A stretch of DNA of 64,000 nt from Dyadobacter fermentans DSM 18053 (lineage in GTDB: Bacteria > Bacteroidota > Bacteroidia > Cytophagales > Spirosomataceae), in assembly GCF_000023125.1 (NCBI RefSeq), contig NC_013037.1:3658001-3722000 (forward strand), given 5' to 3'. Each line of letters begins with the position of its first letter. Within the stretch, counting starts at the first letter, position 1. Below, piece by piece: positions 55,349-64,000 of the stretch. Below the pieces are notes generated by a model, which saw only the letters and a list, made by a program, of their open reading frames with translations, searched no databases and was not told the DNA's origin. Made by a program: the position numbers and the translations under genes.

Positions 55349-57559
55349 TCAAATCCTGATCCCGAAGGAAATGCCTACACTCCTTCCGTCGGAGCTCCAC
55401 ACGCCTGCCCCGGGGTACATTGTGGGGCGTTTGGTGAAATACTGCTTGTTGGTGATGTTGTTCATGCCAACGCGCAGCTTGTAGCCTGGGCCCAGGTGAA
55501 GCGTGGCATTCAGGTCCAACAGTCCGTAGCCCGGCACCTTGCCGATCGTCCCATTGGCCGAAGGCTCCACGGTATTCAGCGGGTTCGCGAAATTGGAACT
55601 TACGTAGCTGTACTGGGCCGTGAGTGACAGTTTTTTGTATTGAAACTGAATACCATTCCGCGAAATCCAAGTCGGCACACCCTCGATGCGGTTGCCTGCC
55701 ACACTTTTGTTCTCATTGTTCTGCACGGCATTCCCGCGTACATATCGGGCATCGAACCAGGATGTTGAGGTAAAAAATGAGAGCTCGGTCTGGGGTTCGC
55801 CACCATTGTACCGTTTGTAAGCGGTGTATTCGAGGTAGGCCTCCACGCCGCGGGTGCGGCTGTCGCCGGTGGTGGTGCGGAACAGATAGGCGGCGCCGTT
55901 TTCATCTTTCATCGCTACGGTGCCCATCCGGTGGTTGACCATCACCTGAAACAGCCCCACATCATACCGCAGCACGTCTTTGATGCTCCCGCTCACGCCC
56001 GCTTCGAAGTTGTACCCATAGGCGTCTTTCAGGTTTTTATCCACTTTTTCCAAAACCGACCCTGGAATAATGTCCTTGAAAACAACCGGCCGGTAAGCCT
56101 GCGAGAAGCCCGCATACGCACGGCTGTGCTCGCCGATCCGGTACTGGGAGCTGATCCCGAACAGCGGAAAGCTGTGTTGAATGGAATTGGGAAGGTTCTG
56201 CGGATCGTAGTAGCTGATGCAGCCCGTCATGTCCGTGCTGCCTTTCTCCACCCGCACGCCAGGCGAGAAACTGAGCCGGGGCGTGACAAAAATGAGGTTT
56301 TCGACAAAAACGGCCACATTCTCCGTGGTCATGCGCATGTCGCGGCCAAACTGCGGATCGGTAAGGCTCAGGTCAAAATCGCTGCCTGTGGTGCCTTTGC
56401 CGAGCTGGCGGCGGCGGAGTTTGTTGTGCATGTATTGAATGCCACCGGAAACGACATTCCGGAAGCCGAGCAAATCGTACTGGTGCACGAGGCGCAACTC
56501 CGAGGTAAAGCTTTTGAAATTATCAATATCCACCTGCCGCGGGCGGTACGCATTAGTAACGCTGCTGATCGTGTCGGGCACATTGGCGAATGCATCGAAC
56601 ATCACACTGTTGCGAGCGCCGTAAACGCCGGATGTGGTGAGTTTCAGCTGGGTATTCGGACTTGCCTTCCATTCCAGCACGATGGATGGTACATAAATGT
56701 CGGGGTTGAAATAATTCCGCGAGCGCGTCGACTGCCGGGGATCTTGCCGGAACATCGCATCGGTGAGCGGGCCGGGGATTTGGTATACATATTCGGAACG
56801 CCCCAATTCGGCTTTGATGCGGAATGATTTACTGATGTCGTACATCAAACTTACAAACTGTGACTCCGCGTCGGACTTCGCATTTTTGCGGTAGCCGTTG
56901 GAATGGCGCTTCTGATAATAAGCCGAGTAGGTAAGCTTACCCACCTTGCCGCCGATGGCATTGTAGGAACTGAAAAGTCCGAAAGAACCGGCCGAATTGA
57001 TCGTTTCGAAGGTAAATGCTTTCGTGGTATCGGGGCCTTTGGTAACATAATTGATCATCCCGCCGAACTGCGCACCATATTGCAGCGACGAGGTTCCCCG
57101 CACCAGCTCCACCCGCTGAATGGATTCCATGGCCGGACTGTAATGGCTCGCCGGGTAGCCGTACATATCCGAATTGGTAATGACGCCGTTCTGGCGGATG
57201 TTGTATTCCCACGACCGGTGCGGGTCGAGGCCGCGCGTGGAAATATTGATTTGATTGCCGCTGCCATCCATATCGTACACGAACACGCCGGGAATCTTGG
57301 CGAAGATATGGCGGCCGGTTTTCTCGGCGATATTGCCGTTCACACCGTCAAGATGGATCACTTCGCTCTTTTTGCCGGCGGTGATGTAGGTGTTATGCAC
57401 ATCGGGAAGGCGCTCGGTGTGGATTACGTTTCTGCGTTCCCCTACCGTCACTTCGTTGAGGTCAAGAACTTTATCGTAATCGCGTTTCTTTTCCTGGGCG
57501 TGGGCCGGATAGAGGCTTACCAGCGTGAATAGGAGGATGGTTGTAGATCGTTTTTTCAT
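55349..57559 (-). CDS. FecA-like TonB-dependent receptor
   Basis: 736 residues. Signal peptide ending PAHAQ; a short segment with LNEVTVGER; plug domain (AEKTGRHIFAKIPGVFVYDMDGSG, ISTRGLDPHRSWEYNIRQNG, VELVRGTSSLQYGAQFGGMINYV); then a barrel ending in ISFGIRI. RGLDPHRSWEYNIRQNG and YPASHYSPAMESIQRVE are seen in Fe3+-citrate type receptors. There is no STN domain. Substrate uncertain: iron citrate or another siderophore. It converges with the anti-sigma gene (24 bases) and has a long leader with a hairpin. Confidence 0.92.
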   Translation of the reverse strand: MKKRSTTILLFTLVSLYPAHAQEKKRDYDKVLDLNEVTVGERRNVIHTERLPDVHNTYITAGKKSEVIHLDGVNGNIAEKTGRHIFAKIPGVFVYDMDGSGNQINISTRGLDPHRSWEYNIRQNGVITNSDMYGYPASHYSPAMESIQRVELVRGTSSLQYGAQFGGMINYVTKGPDTTKAFTFETINSAGSFGLFSSYNAIGGKVGKLTYSAYYQKRHSNGYRKNAKSDAESQFVSLMYDISKSFRIKAELGRSEYVYQIPGPLTDAMFRQDPRQSTRSRNYFNPDIYVPSIVLEWKASPNTQLKLTTSGVYGARNSVMFDAFANVPDTISSVTNAYRPRQVDIDNFKSFTSELRLVHQYDLLGFRNVVSGGIQYMHNKLRRRQLGKGTTGSDFDLSLTDPQFGRDMRMTTENVAVFVENLIFVTPRLSFSPGVRVEKGSTDMTGCISYYDPQNLPNSIQHSFPLFGISSQYRIGEHSRAYAGFSQAYRPVVFKDIIPGSVLEKVDKNLKDAYGYNFEAGVSGSIKDVLRYDVGLFQVMVNHRMGTVAMKDENGAAYLFRTTTGDSRTRGVEAYLEYTAYKRYNGGEPQTELSFFTSTSWFDARYVRGNAVQNNENKSVAGNRIEGVPTWISRNGIQFQYKKLSLTAQYSYVSSNFANPLNTVEPSANGTIGKVPGYGLLDLNATLHLGPGYKLRVGMNNITNKQYFTKRPTMYPGAGVWSSDGRSVGISFGIRI

Positions 57560-57888
57560 CGGATTTTAAAGAGGAGGTGCGGCTTACGCTCGCAGGCGGC
57601 AGGAGGCGAAGAAATGGGCCCGCCAGGCGGCGGACCCGTTTGCCTAATATATTAACCTATGATAATTCGTAAAATCAATATATTTCCCCCAACGGCGGAT
57701 TTGATGCACATTAAGCGCGCATGTACCCGGCCCGTCGATGTAGCGGTTGAAAAATGCTGCAATCAGCACCTTGTCTCAGGTTTACTCATCGACCACGCTG
57801 ATGCATATATGAAAGCATATACGTACGAGCATGTGAAATGCACGGGCAGTTTTGGGAAATAATAAATAAGGAAAAGCGGAATGAGTCG
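57560..57888. other. 329-base intergenic region with one strong hairpin
   Basis: The region contains a 9-bp stem (GGGCCCGCC, loop AGGC, GGCGGACCC, 57616-57637; a perfect stem with a wobble in the minus-strand RNA), about 57 bases before the receptor start, without a T-run. The rest is AT-rich. No tRNA, no recognisable riboswitch and no convincing gene; a 67-residue open frame at 57659 has no support. Confidence 0.55.
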
Positions 57889-58446
57889 CTAAGCCAGGTC
57901 TGGCGGCGGGGATGGAATAGAGGAATATCTCTCAGGCAAAATAGATCTGACGGGAAGCCGGCACGCCGCGTGATGGGATGGCTCCCATTCCAGCACATAA
58001 AACAAATGCTGACGGCCTGCGGACATATATTCTTTCAGAAAGTGCTTTAAAATACTGGAATGCGTGTCGCTCTGAGGGTTAGACGATTGACCAGTAACCT
58101 GATCGTTGATTTTCGAGACCAGGTCCGTGAAGCGCTCACGCGCATTCTGATCGAACTCACAATGCACGTACAATGTGTCATTGATCAGCTGCCGGGTTTT
58201 CATCTGATAAAACTGGCCCTCATGCTCAATCTGCCCCTCTACCGGCTCCGGCGCATCCCAGTCGGTCTGGTAGGGAACTGCCACGGGAACTTTGATGAGA
58301 ATATCCGCGGAACCTGCCGCCTGCTCCACAAGACCCTTTTCCGATGAAGCAATGGTATAGCGCTCCTCCGTCAGGTAAACTATCGAATAGCCTACCATAT
58401 TATAAAGCAGCAGCCCCAGCAACAATATGGAAATGATCCTGTACAA
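57889..58446 (-). CDS. Hypothetical protein with N-terminal membrane helix
   Basis: 185 residues from a TTG at 58446 (M-YRIISILLLGLLLYN). The frame opens at a TTG at 58521, but an exact -7 box TACATTTG lies in that extension (58478-58485). One helix at about 3-25 is followed by a soluble domain (YTIASSEKGLVEQAAGSADILIKVPVAVPYQTDW, EHEGQFYQMKTRQLINDTLYVHCEF) and a proline-rich end. No family is recognised. An ATG further in would remove half of the helix. It is divergent from the cupin gene. Confidence 0.6.
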   Translation of the reverse strand: MYRIISILLLGLLLYNMVGYSIVYLTEERYTIASSEKGLVEQAAGSADILIKVPVAVPYQTDWDAPEPVEGQIEHEGQFYQMKTRQLINDTLYVHCEFDQNARERFTDLVSKINDQVTGQSSNPQSDTHSSILKHFLKEYMSAGRQHLFYVLEWEPSHHAACRLPVRSILPERYSSIPSPPPDLA

Positions 58447-58576
58447 TGTTGAAATATTGAAATTTTCGAGGTTTACACAAATGTATTGAAATGGTGGAGA
58501 AATGTGAGGGGCAATGCACAAAAATTTTAGCGCAGGGTGATCTTTTCTGTCAGATATTCCGTTGAAATAATCTCCG

Positions 58577-58592
58577 GCAAACTACTGTTTGC
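58577..58592. promoter_or_regulatory. Inverted repeat GCAAAC-N4-GTTTGC before the cupin gene
   Basis: Six-bp perfect arms with four bases between, 31 bases upstream of the cupin ATG, in a divergent region. A candidate operator. Confidence 0.4.
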
Positions 58593-58622
58593 GATCATCA
58601 AGCCTACCAACATAGTAACACA

Positions 58623-58961
58623 ATGCCTTTTGTCAATTTCAAAACCAATAAAGTAGTCAAAATCTGGGACGGGATTTACGGCACGCTCAGCCATTCGGAA
58701 CAACAAACTTTCGGCCATTTCACCATCGAAGGCGGAACGGTGCTGCCCGAGCACAGCCATTTTCACGAACAATGGTGCCATGTGCTGGAAGGCCAGCTCG
58801 AATTTACCATCGACGGTGAAACGCTGCTGCTCACGCCCGGTATGACGGCCCACATTCCCCCGCACGCACCGCATTCCGCAGTCGCGCGCACGGAATGCAG
58901 GGTGATTGATTGCTTTACGCCCGCGCGGCAGGATTTCATCGAGCTGGAAAAACAGTCGTAA
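58623..58961 (+). CDS. Small cupin-domain protein
   Basis: 112 residues. One cupin barrel with the two metal motifs: PEHSHFHEQWCHVLEGQLEF (G-x5-H-x-H type) and PPHAPHSAVARTEC. It is complete as a single-domain cupin; function unknown. The 25-base space to the convergent SDR gene holds no terminator. Confidence 0.9.
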   Translation: MPFVNFKTNKVVKIWDGIYGTLSHSEQQTFGHFTIEGGTVLPEHSHFHEQWCHVLEGQLEFTIDGETLLLTPGMTAHIPPHAPHSAVARTECRVIDCFTPARQDFIELEKQS

Positions 58962-58985
58962 TGCCCGCAGGCACGCCCGAAGCAG

Positions 58986-59729
58986 CTAGTAAGTAGCCCT
59001 GCCGCCTGAAAGGTCGAATGCGAAGCCGGTGGTGAAGCTGTTTTCCGGGGACACGATGAATGCGGCCATGTTCGCGGCTTCTTCGAGCGTGCCGCAGCGT
59101 TTCATCGGTATTTTATCGGTCATGTACTTCACCTGCGCTTCGGGCATCGCGTCCACCAGCGGGGTCCGGATCACCGCCGGCGCCAATGCATTAACGGTGA
59201 TGCCCGTTTCGGCATATTCCTTACCCTGCACTTTGGTCATACCAATCACCGCCGCCTTCGATGCCGAGTAGGCCAGCATACCGGCGTTGCCCTCCTTGCC
59301 GGCAATGGAAGCAATGTGCAGAATCCGACCGTAATTGTTCCTCAGCATATAGGGAAGCACCGCTTTTGCGGTGTAAAAACTGGCCATGAAGTTGACATCG
59401 AATACCTTTTGCAAATTGACCGTGTCCACCTCATGGCTTTTGAGATTGGTGGCACCCGTAATGCCCGCACAGTTAATGAGGATGTCGATCTTCCCGAAAC
59501 GCTTCGCCGCCTGCACAACAGCTTCCGCGACGAGCTTTTCGTCCGTCACATCCACGCCGATGAGCTCTTGTCGTTCGGCATGGCCGGTAAATTCAGTTTT
59601 CAATGCTTCTGCATTCAGGTCCAGCAGTGCAACATTCGCGCCGTCGCGGAGTAATTTATGGGCGATCACAAGGCCCAAACCCGAAGCTGCACCCGTGATG
59701 ACAGCTACCTGATTCTCGAAAGTGTTCAT
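58986..59729 (-). CDS. SDR family oxidoreductase (FabG-like)
   Basis: 247 residues. Classical SDR: N-terminal TGAASGLGL cofactor motif, NCAG, catalytic serine in HIASIAGKEG and YSASK (Tyr-x3-Lys), and IRTPLVDAMP in the substrate loop. It resembles 3-oxoacyl-ACP reductase/sugar dehydrogenases; the substrate is not known. It starts 2 bases after a small basic frame on the same strand. Confidence 0.92.
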   Translation of the reverse strand: MNTFENQVAVITGAASGLGLVIAHKLLRDGANVALLDLNAEALKTEFTGHAERQELIGVDVTDEKLVAEAVVQAAKRFGKIDILINCAGITGATNLKSHEVDTVNLQKVFDVNFMASFYTAKAVLPYMLRNNYGRILHIASIAGKEGNAGMLAYSASKAAVIGMTKVQGKEYAETGITVNALAPAVIRTPLVDAMPEAQVKYMTDKIPMKRCGTLEEAANMAAFIVSPENSFTTGFAFDLSGGRATY

Positions 59730-59731
59730 TT

Positions 59732-59920
59732 TTACCGGCAGAATTTGAATGATTTAGGACTGATGCCATTAAAACTACTTTTCGCAGCATATTTAATCGC
59801 TTTGCCCCATAACTTATTCCACCAGCCCCTGCGGCGGAAGCGCGTGCGGCTTCGTTTAATGTCATACGGTTTTGCCGGATAATTTGAATATCCCACCATT
59901 TTTATCTTATTTTCACCCAC
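59732..59920 (-). CDS. Possible small basic protein
   Basis: Up to 62 residues; the likely start is the inner ATG (MVGYSNYPAKPYD). It is rich in Arg, Lys, Trp and Tyr (KRSRTRFRRRGWWNKLW, KSSFNGISPKSFKF) without a signal or hydrophobic helix. The frame's codon usage looks coding and it ends 2 bases before the SDR gene, as in an operon. No known family. It may be spurious. Confidence 0.4.
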   Translation of the reverse strand: MGENKIKMVGYSNYPAKPYDIKRSRTRFRRRGWWNKLWGKAIKYAAKSSFNGISPKSFKFCR

Positions 59921-59951
59921 TAATACCTACCGGTAACTAACCGATCTCGCC

Positions 59952-61268
59952 TTGTTCAGCAACCATTTGCCCGCGTTTTTGCTGGCTCTGATGCTTTTGC
60001 CAGCGCTATCCGGCTGTTTGGGTGAACAACCTGCAAACAGGTCAGGCAAAGTGCATATCGACCAGCGCGATGGCCGTTATGTTGTGATCCGGGACGGTAA
60101 GCCATTTTACATCAAAGGTGCCGGCGGATCGACACATTTCCGTGAGCTTCGCGAGGCCGGCGGGAACACGCTCCGCACCTGGGACACGACCCACCTTGGG
60201 CAGGTGCTGGACAGCGCGCAGCAGAATGGCCTGGCCGTGGTGGTAGGTCTTCCGCTACCCAACAGCAGCGACATTTCGTTTTACAACAATCCTGAACTTA
60301 ACCGCGAGCGCCACCGCACCATGCAAGCGCTAGTGAACCGGTACAAAAGCCACCCGGCGGTGCTGATGTGGTGCCTGGGCAACGAGCTCGACTTTCCGTA
60401 CAAATGGATGTACAAAGACTTTTATAGCGCTTTCAACGACCTCACGGAAATGATCCACCGGGAAGATCCCGACCATCCCGTTACGACCACCATCCTGAAT
60501 TTCAACCCGAAATACATAGCCAACATCCGCTTCCGCTGCGATATCGACCTGATCTCTTTCAACATTTTCAGCACGCTCCCATTGCTGCGCGAAAACCTCG
60601 ATGAACTCGCGTGGCTTTGGAATGGCCCCTACATGCTGCTCGAATGGGGCATTAACGGCCCCTGGCAAGGGACCGAGCAAACAGCCTGGGGTGCATATAT
60701 TGAAGATACCAGTAAAAAGAAGGCGGAGATTTACCAGCAGCGCTTCAAGCAGCATATGCCGGTGGAAGACCCGCGGTTTCTGGGTGCGTGCGTTTTCTTC
60801 TGGGGCAACAAGCAGGAAACGACACAAACTTGGTTCAGCATATTCGATGAAAACGGCAGCTCCTCCGAGGCCGTAGCCACCATGCAGGCCATCTGGACGG
60901 GCAGGCGGTCGTCTGCCGTTTACCCGGAGATCAAATACATGCTGCTGAACAGCCAGGGCGCGCGGGACAACATTTTGCTCAACCCGGCAGGCCAGGCTTC
61001 GGCCGAAGTGCTGCTTTTTGAAGGCCATGGTAACATACGGTCTATCCGGTGGCAATTATTCCGTGAAGACTGGTACCGTCAGAATCAGCTCAACAGCACA
61101 CGTAAATTGATACCGCTCACCACCGTGAACAACGCGGGGGATGATCTCCGCTTCACGTTCGCTGCGCCACAGAAAGAAGGCCCTTACCGCATTTTTGCCA
61201 CTATTTATGACGATAATGGGCATTTTGCCTCGTGCAACACCCCCTTTTACGTAGTATCACCTCCATGA
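59952..61268 (+). CDS. Lipoprotein glycoside hydrolase with GH2/GH5-like TIM barrel
   Basis: 438 residues from a TTG (no upstream ATG before the stop at 59934). Lipobox LSGC, Cys22. The barrel starts IRDGKPFYIKGAGG. Catalytic residues: acid/base Glu145 in WCLGNELDFPYKW and nucleophile Glu231 in MLLEWGINGPW, both as in clan GH-A. It ends with a small beta domain (ADVLLFEGHGNIRSIRW-like strands). A beta-glucosidase or transglycosylase acting on the product of the next gene is plausible. Its TGA overlaps the ATG of the synthase (ATGA). Confidence 0.85.
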   Translation: MFSNHLPAFLLALMLLPALSGCLGEQPANRSGKVHIDQRDGRYVVIRDGKPFYIKGAGGSTHFRELREAGGNTLRTWDTTHLGQVLDSAQQNGLAVVVGLPLPNSSDISFYNNPELNRERHRTMQALVNRYKSHPAVLMWCLGNELDFPYKWMYKDFYSAFNDLTEMIHREDPDHPVTTTILNFNPKYIANIRFRCDIDLISFNIFSTLPLLRENLDELAWLWNGPYMLLEWGINGPWQGTEQTAWGAYIEDTSKKKAEIYQQRFKQHMPVEDPRFLGACVFFWGNKQETTQTWFSIFDENGSSSEAVATMQAIWTGRRSSAVYPEIKYMLLNSQGARDNILLNPAGQASAEVLLFEGHGNIRSIRWQLFREDWYRQNQLNSTRKLIPLTTVNNAGDDLRFTFAAPQKEGPYRIFATIYDDNGHFASCNTPFYVVSPP

Positions 61269-64000
61269 AGCAAGCGCTGTACGTAAAGCCGCCCACCCGC
61301 AAGCAGCTGATCATGCTGCGGCTGATGATCTTCTTCGGCTTGATTTCGATGGGGTTTTTCCTGTTCAGCGTGCTGTCACCGGCGGTCCGCGGCTATGCGC
61401 CGTTGTACTGGATGCTGGTGGTGACGTTCGTTTTCACCTGCCTGAAAGTGCTGCACGAATGGTACCATTACCTCTACATAACCGTTCCGCCCACGCCACC
61501 ACCCACGCGCAGTTACACCGTGGATATTTTCACAACCTTCTGCGCCGGAGAGCCTTACGAGATGATTATCGAAACGCTTACCGCAATGCAGGCCATTACC
61601 TATCCGCACGAGAGTTACCTGTGCGACGAGGCCGATGATCCTTACCTGCGCGACGTTTGCGCACGCCTGGGCGTGCATCACGTCACGCGCATTGAGAAAA
61701 CGAATGCCAAAGCCGGGAACATCAATAACGCATTGCGCATCTCGAATGGAGAACTTTGCGTAGTCCTCGACCCCGACCACGTACCTTTCCCCGATTTCCT
61801 GGACCCGATTGTTTCGCATTTCGATAATCCGGAAATCGGCTACGTCCAGATTGTACAGGCTTATAAAAATCACGACGAAGGACTGATCGCCAAAGGTGCC
61901 GCCCAGCAAACATACCAGTTTTACGGCCCGATGATGATGACCATGAATCATTATGGCACCGTGCTGGCCATTGGTGCAAACTGCACGTTCCGGCGCACGG
62001 CACTGGACTCGATCGGCGGGCATGCGGCGGGGCTGGCCGAGGACATGCACACCTCCATGCAGCTGCACGCGAAAGGATGGAAATCGGTGTATGTGCCGGC
62101 GGTGCTGGCACGCGGGCTGGTTCCGTCTACGCTTTCGGCTTACTACAAGCAACAGCTCAAATGGTCGCGCGGGGTGTTTGACCTTTTCGTTCATGTTTAT
62201 CCGAGGCTGTTCACGAAGTTCACTTGGAGTCAGCGCATTCATTATGGCACAATTCCGCTGCATTACCTGTCGGGCTTCATTTTCCTGATCAACTTCCTGA
62301 TTCCCGCAATAGCGCTCGTGCTGGGCGTAAGTCCCATGCATTTCGACCTCGCCGATTTCGGGCTCGTTATCCTTCCGATGGTTTCCTGCATCGTTTTGAT
62401 CCGGCATTTCGTGCAATGGTGGGTGATGGAGGATGAAGAACGCGGATTTCATGTGGTGGGTGGCTTGCTGATGATCGGGACCTGGTGGATATTCATTCTG
62501 GGCGTGCTGTACACGATTTCAGGCAAAAAAATCCCGTATGTACCTACGCCTAAGGACGGCAACGAAGCCAACAACTGGCCGTTGAATGTACCCAATCTGG
62601 TAGTATTGGGTATTTCAATGCTCGCGATCGTGTATGGACTCTATCAGGATCTTAACCCCTATAACCTTATCATGGCCGGTTTCGCGGGGTTGAACTGCTT
62701 TTTTATGTGCTTCAACATCGCCGCCAGCCGTCAGCAGCAAATCCGTGAGCTTTCCGTCACATCGCCCCTGATGAATACCGTTTTCAGGGCTATTAAAGAG
62801 TTGAAAGGCAATTTCTGGATTCTGCGCCGGCGGGTTTACAGCGGCGTAAGGACGTCGGCTTTCCTGCTCACCGTTCTCGTTATCAGCACTATTATCTATT
62901 TCCGGCGTTTTAATCCCCAATTGGAACACCAGCTCGCGGTTGCACGCGAAAACGAGCAGTATGCACGCAGCCTCGCCGGCATTAAACCCGCTAAACGTCC
63001 TGATATGCCCGCACTTTTCCGTGCGATGGGCATCCAGGAACCGCGGCAGGCCGATGCCAAACAAGCTGGCGTACCATTTTTCCCGGGCGAGCGCGGGGTT
63101 AATTACACGAAAGGCCACAACTGGTCGCGCCGGTATCCTGCATTCACGAAGAGGGAACTCGAAGCTGATATCACGCTTATGCAGCAAACCGGCATCAATG
63201 CGATCCGGCATTTTGGACCGGGTATTTACGATTACAATGTGCTGAAAGCGACGCGGCAGGCGGGTATCCGCGTGCATTACACATTCTGGATACCCGAAGC
63301 GCTGGATTTCATCCGGGATAAAGAAGAAGCGGACGACCTGGCGGCCAAAATACTCGCCACCGTCCGACGGCTGAACCATCATGCGCACATTGTTTCCTGG
63401 AACATCGGCAATGCGGCCATCCAGCGGCATCGCCGCGCCGAAAGCACCGGGGAGCAGCGGCAGTTTTTGTATTGGCTCAAAAACCTCAGCGCGGCAATCA
63501 AGAAGGTTGACGACAAGCGGCCGCTCACGACGGATATCGAGTTAACCGATGAAGCATTCCGCATCGCTTACCTGATCAAGCGCGTCGCTCCGGCGATCGA
63601 TGCATTCGGGCTGGTGGTGGAAGACCCGCATCAGCAGCCCGACGCACCGGCACTGCGCAGGCTCGGCATGCCATTCTATTTTTCCTACATAAGTGTGTCT
63701 GCATTCTCCCAAATGCAGCAACCGCTTGCAGGAACGTTCATTTCCAACTGGCAGGACGAAAAGATCTTCGCACACGTGAGCCTCGACGGCCTGTACGACT
63801 ACGCCGGGCGGCCCAAGCGCCCATTGCAGGTGTTGCAGTCGATTTGGGGAAAAGGGAAACCGCCGGAGCCGGTGGCAAGTTTCAGGATACTGCGCCCTGC
63901 ACTGGGCACTTTTGAGGGCACAACACTCGACTATCACGCCATAAAATGGCAGAACGAAAAGTGGGAAATGGCGGCCGCATCGCAAAAAGGGCCGCGATTT
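61265..64000 (+). CDS. GT2 polysaccharide synthase fused to glycosidase-like domain, 3' truncated
   Basis: At least 912 residues; the frame is open at the window edge. Two N-terminal membrane helices (about 15-38, 46-64) precede a processive GT2 domain: LDPDHVPF (Asp169, Asp171), AEDMHTS (Asp260) and QQLKWSRG (from Gln296, the QxxRW motif with Lys in place of Arg). About six membrane helices follow (to about 560). After residue 600 there is a TIM-barrel domain like that of the preceding lipoprotein (GERGVNYTKG, INAIRHFGPG). At the acid/base position it reads NIGNA (Ala717, expected Glu), and at the nucleophile site FYFSYISVSAF, without Glu. Probably a beta-glucan type synthase with a non-catalytic glycan-binding barrel. 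Confidence 0.85.
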   Translation, partial: MKQALYVKPPTRKQLIMLRLMIFFGLISMGFFLFSVLSPAVRGYAPLYWMLVVTFVFTCLKVLHEWYHYLYITVPPTPPPTRSYTVDIFTTFCAGEPYEMIIETLTAMQAITYPHESYLCDEADDPYLRDVCARLGVHHVTRIEKTNAKAGNINNALRISNGELCVVLDPDHVPFPDFLDPIVSHFDNPEIGYVQIVQAYKNHDEGLIAKGAAQQTYQFYGPMMMTMNHYGTVLAIGANCTFRRTALDSIGGHAAGLAEDMHTSMQLHAKGWKSVYVPAVLARGLVPSTLSAYYKQQLKWSRGVFDLFVHVYPRLFTKFTWSQRIHYGTIPLHYLSGFIFLINFLIPAIALVLGVSPMHFDLADFGLVILPMVSCIVLIRHFVQWWVMEDEERGFHVVGGLLMIGTWWIFILGVLYTISGKKIPYVPTPKDGNEANNWPLNVPNLVVLGISMLAIVYGLYQDLNPYNLIMAGFAGLNCFFMCFNIAASRQQQIRELSVTSPLMNTVFRAIKELKGNFWILRRRVYSGVRTSAFLLTVLVISTIIYFRRFNPQLEHQLAVARENEQYARSLAGIKPAKRPDMPALFRAMGIQEPRQADAKQAGVPFFPGERGVNYTKGHNWSRRYPAFTKRELEADITLMQQTGINAIRHFGPGIYDYNVLKATRQAGIRVHYTFWIPEALDFIRDKEEADDLAAKILATVRRLNHHAHIVSWNIGNAAIQRHRRAESTGEQRQFLYWLKNLSAAIKKVDDKRPLTTDIELTDEAFRIAYLIKRVAPAIDAFGLVVEDPHQQPDAPALRRLGMPFYFSYISVSAFSQMQQPLAGTFISNWQDEKIFAHVSLDGLYDYAGRPKRPLQVLQSIWGKGKPPEPVASFRILRPALGTFEGTTLDYHAIKWQNEKWEMAAASQKGPRF

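Noticed and set aside
57659..57862. 67-codon plus-strand frame in the 57.6-57.9 kb gap
   Set aside because: Unusual composition, no neighbour link, no promoter or conserved motif.
57560..57888. Riboswitch (thiamine pyrophosphate or cobalamin type) before the TonB receptor
   Set aside because: A CTGAGA occurs on the minus strand, but the flanking conserved TPP elements and the B12 box are absent.
1..64000. Insertion sequences, integrases, prophage or conjugation genes
   Set aside because: No transposase, integrase, relaxase or capsid-type protein was recognised on either strand.

Overview
The window looks like a chromosomal piece of a Bacteroidota bacterium of the Cytophagales type, probably Dyadobacter or a close relative. 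The basis is gene content and signals: a SusC/SusD pair, a T9SS-type C-terminal sorting domain, a fused LpxC/FabZ, PafA-type phosphatases, promoters of the TTTG-N19-TAnnTTTG class, few Shine-Dalgarno sites and a GC content visibly above 50%. The genus is inference. No phage, transposase, CRISPR array or rRNA was seen. One tRNA is present.

1-33 kb is mostly core genome. It holds an LpxH-like phosphatase (partial), CdsA, a CPBP protease, DusB, a biotin carrier, pyrH-frr, the two UDP-xylose genes (ugd, uxs), an acyl-CoA dehydrogenase, a secreted GH9 cellulase, an SPFH/NfeD pair, two tandem PafA-like phosphatases, an M16 peptidase, TamB, TsaD and a MOSC protein. It ends with the operon HD hydrolase-lpxD-lpxC/fabZ-lpxA. 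The tRNA(CAU), a cold-shock protein and a lipid A-type acyltransferase follow. Several genes are better explained by shorter or non-ATG starts, because a promoter box or a terminator lies inside the longer frame.

35.0-47.2 kb is a sialic-acid utilisation locus on the minus strand: susC-susD-nanA (lyase)-[kelch mutarotase fused to an SSS symporter]-sialate O-acetylesterase-sialidase. Most junctions are only a few bases or overlap. A divergent FadR-type GntR regulator faces susC. Two copies of TTATGT-N3-ACATAA sit on the two facing promoters, so the regulator probably controls both the operon and itself.

47.2-59.9 kb is accessory. It contains small lipoproteins, a tail-fibre/S74-type gene broken by an amber codon and a frameshift, a CE15-like esterase, a lipoprotein built on ten D-[ST]-[IV] pentapeptides, and an ECF sigma factor overlapping a 533-residue protein. 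That protein resembles the dual membrane-spanning anti-sigma factors reported in Bacteroides. A FecA-like receptor, a cupin and an SDR dehydrogenase complete the region.

59.9 kb to the end encodes a lipoprotein glycosidase overlapping a GT2 polysaccharide synthase. The synthase carries a C-terminal glycosidase-like domain whose expected catalytic glutamates appear to be missing. This looks like a polysaccharide synthesis and remodelling module that continues past the window.

Another unusual signal is a family of period-7 repeats (GCYNTCG or AGCTTAT type) between convergent gene ends at 6.6 kb and 28.9 kb. The first contains a perfect 16-bp inverted repeat.
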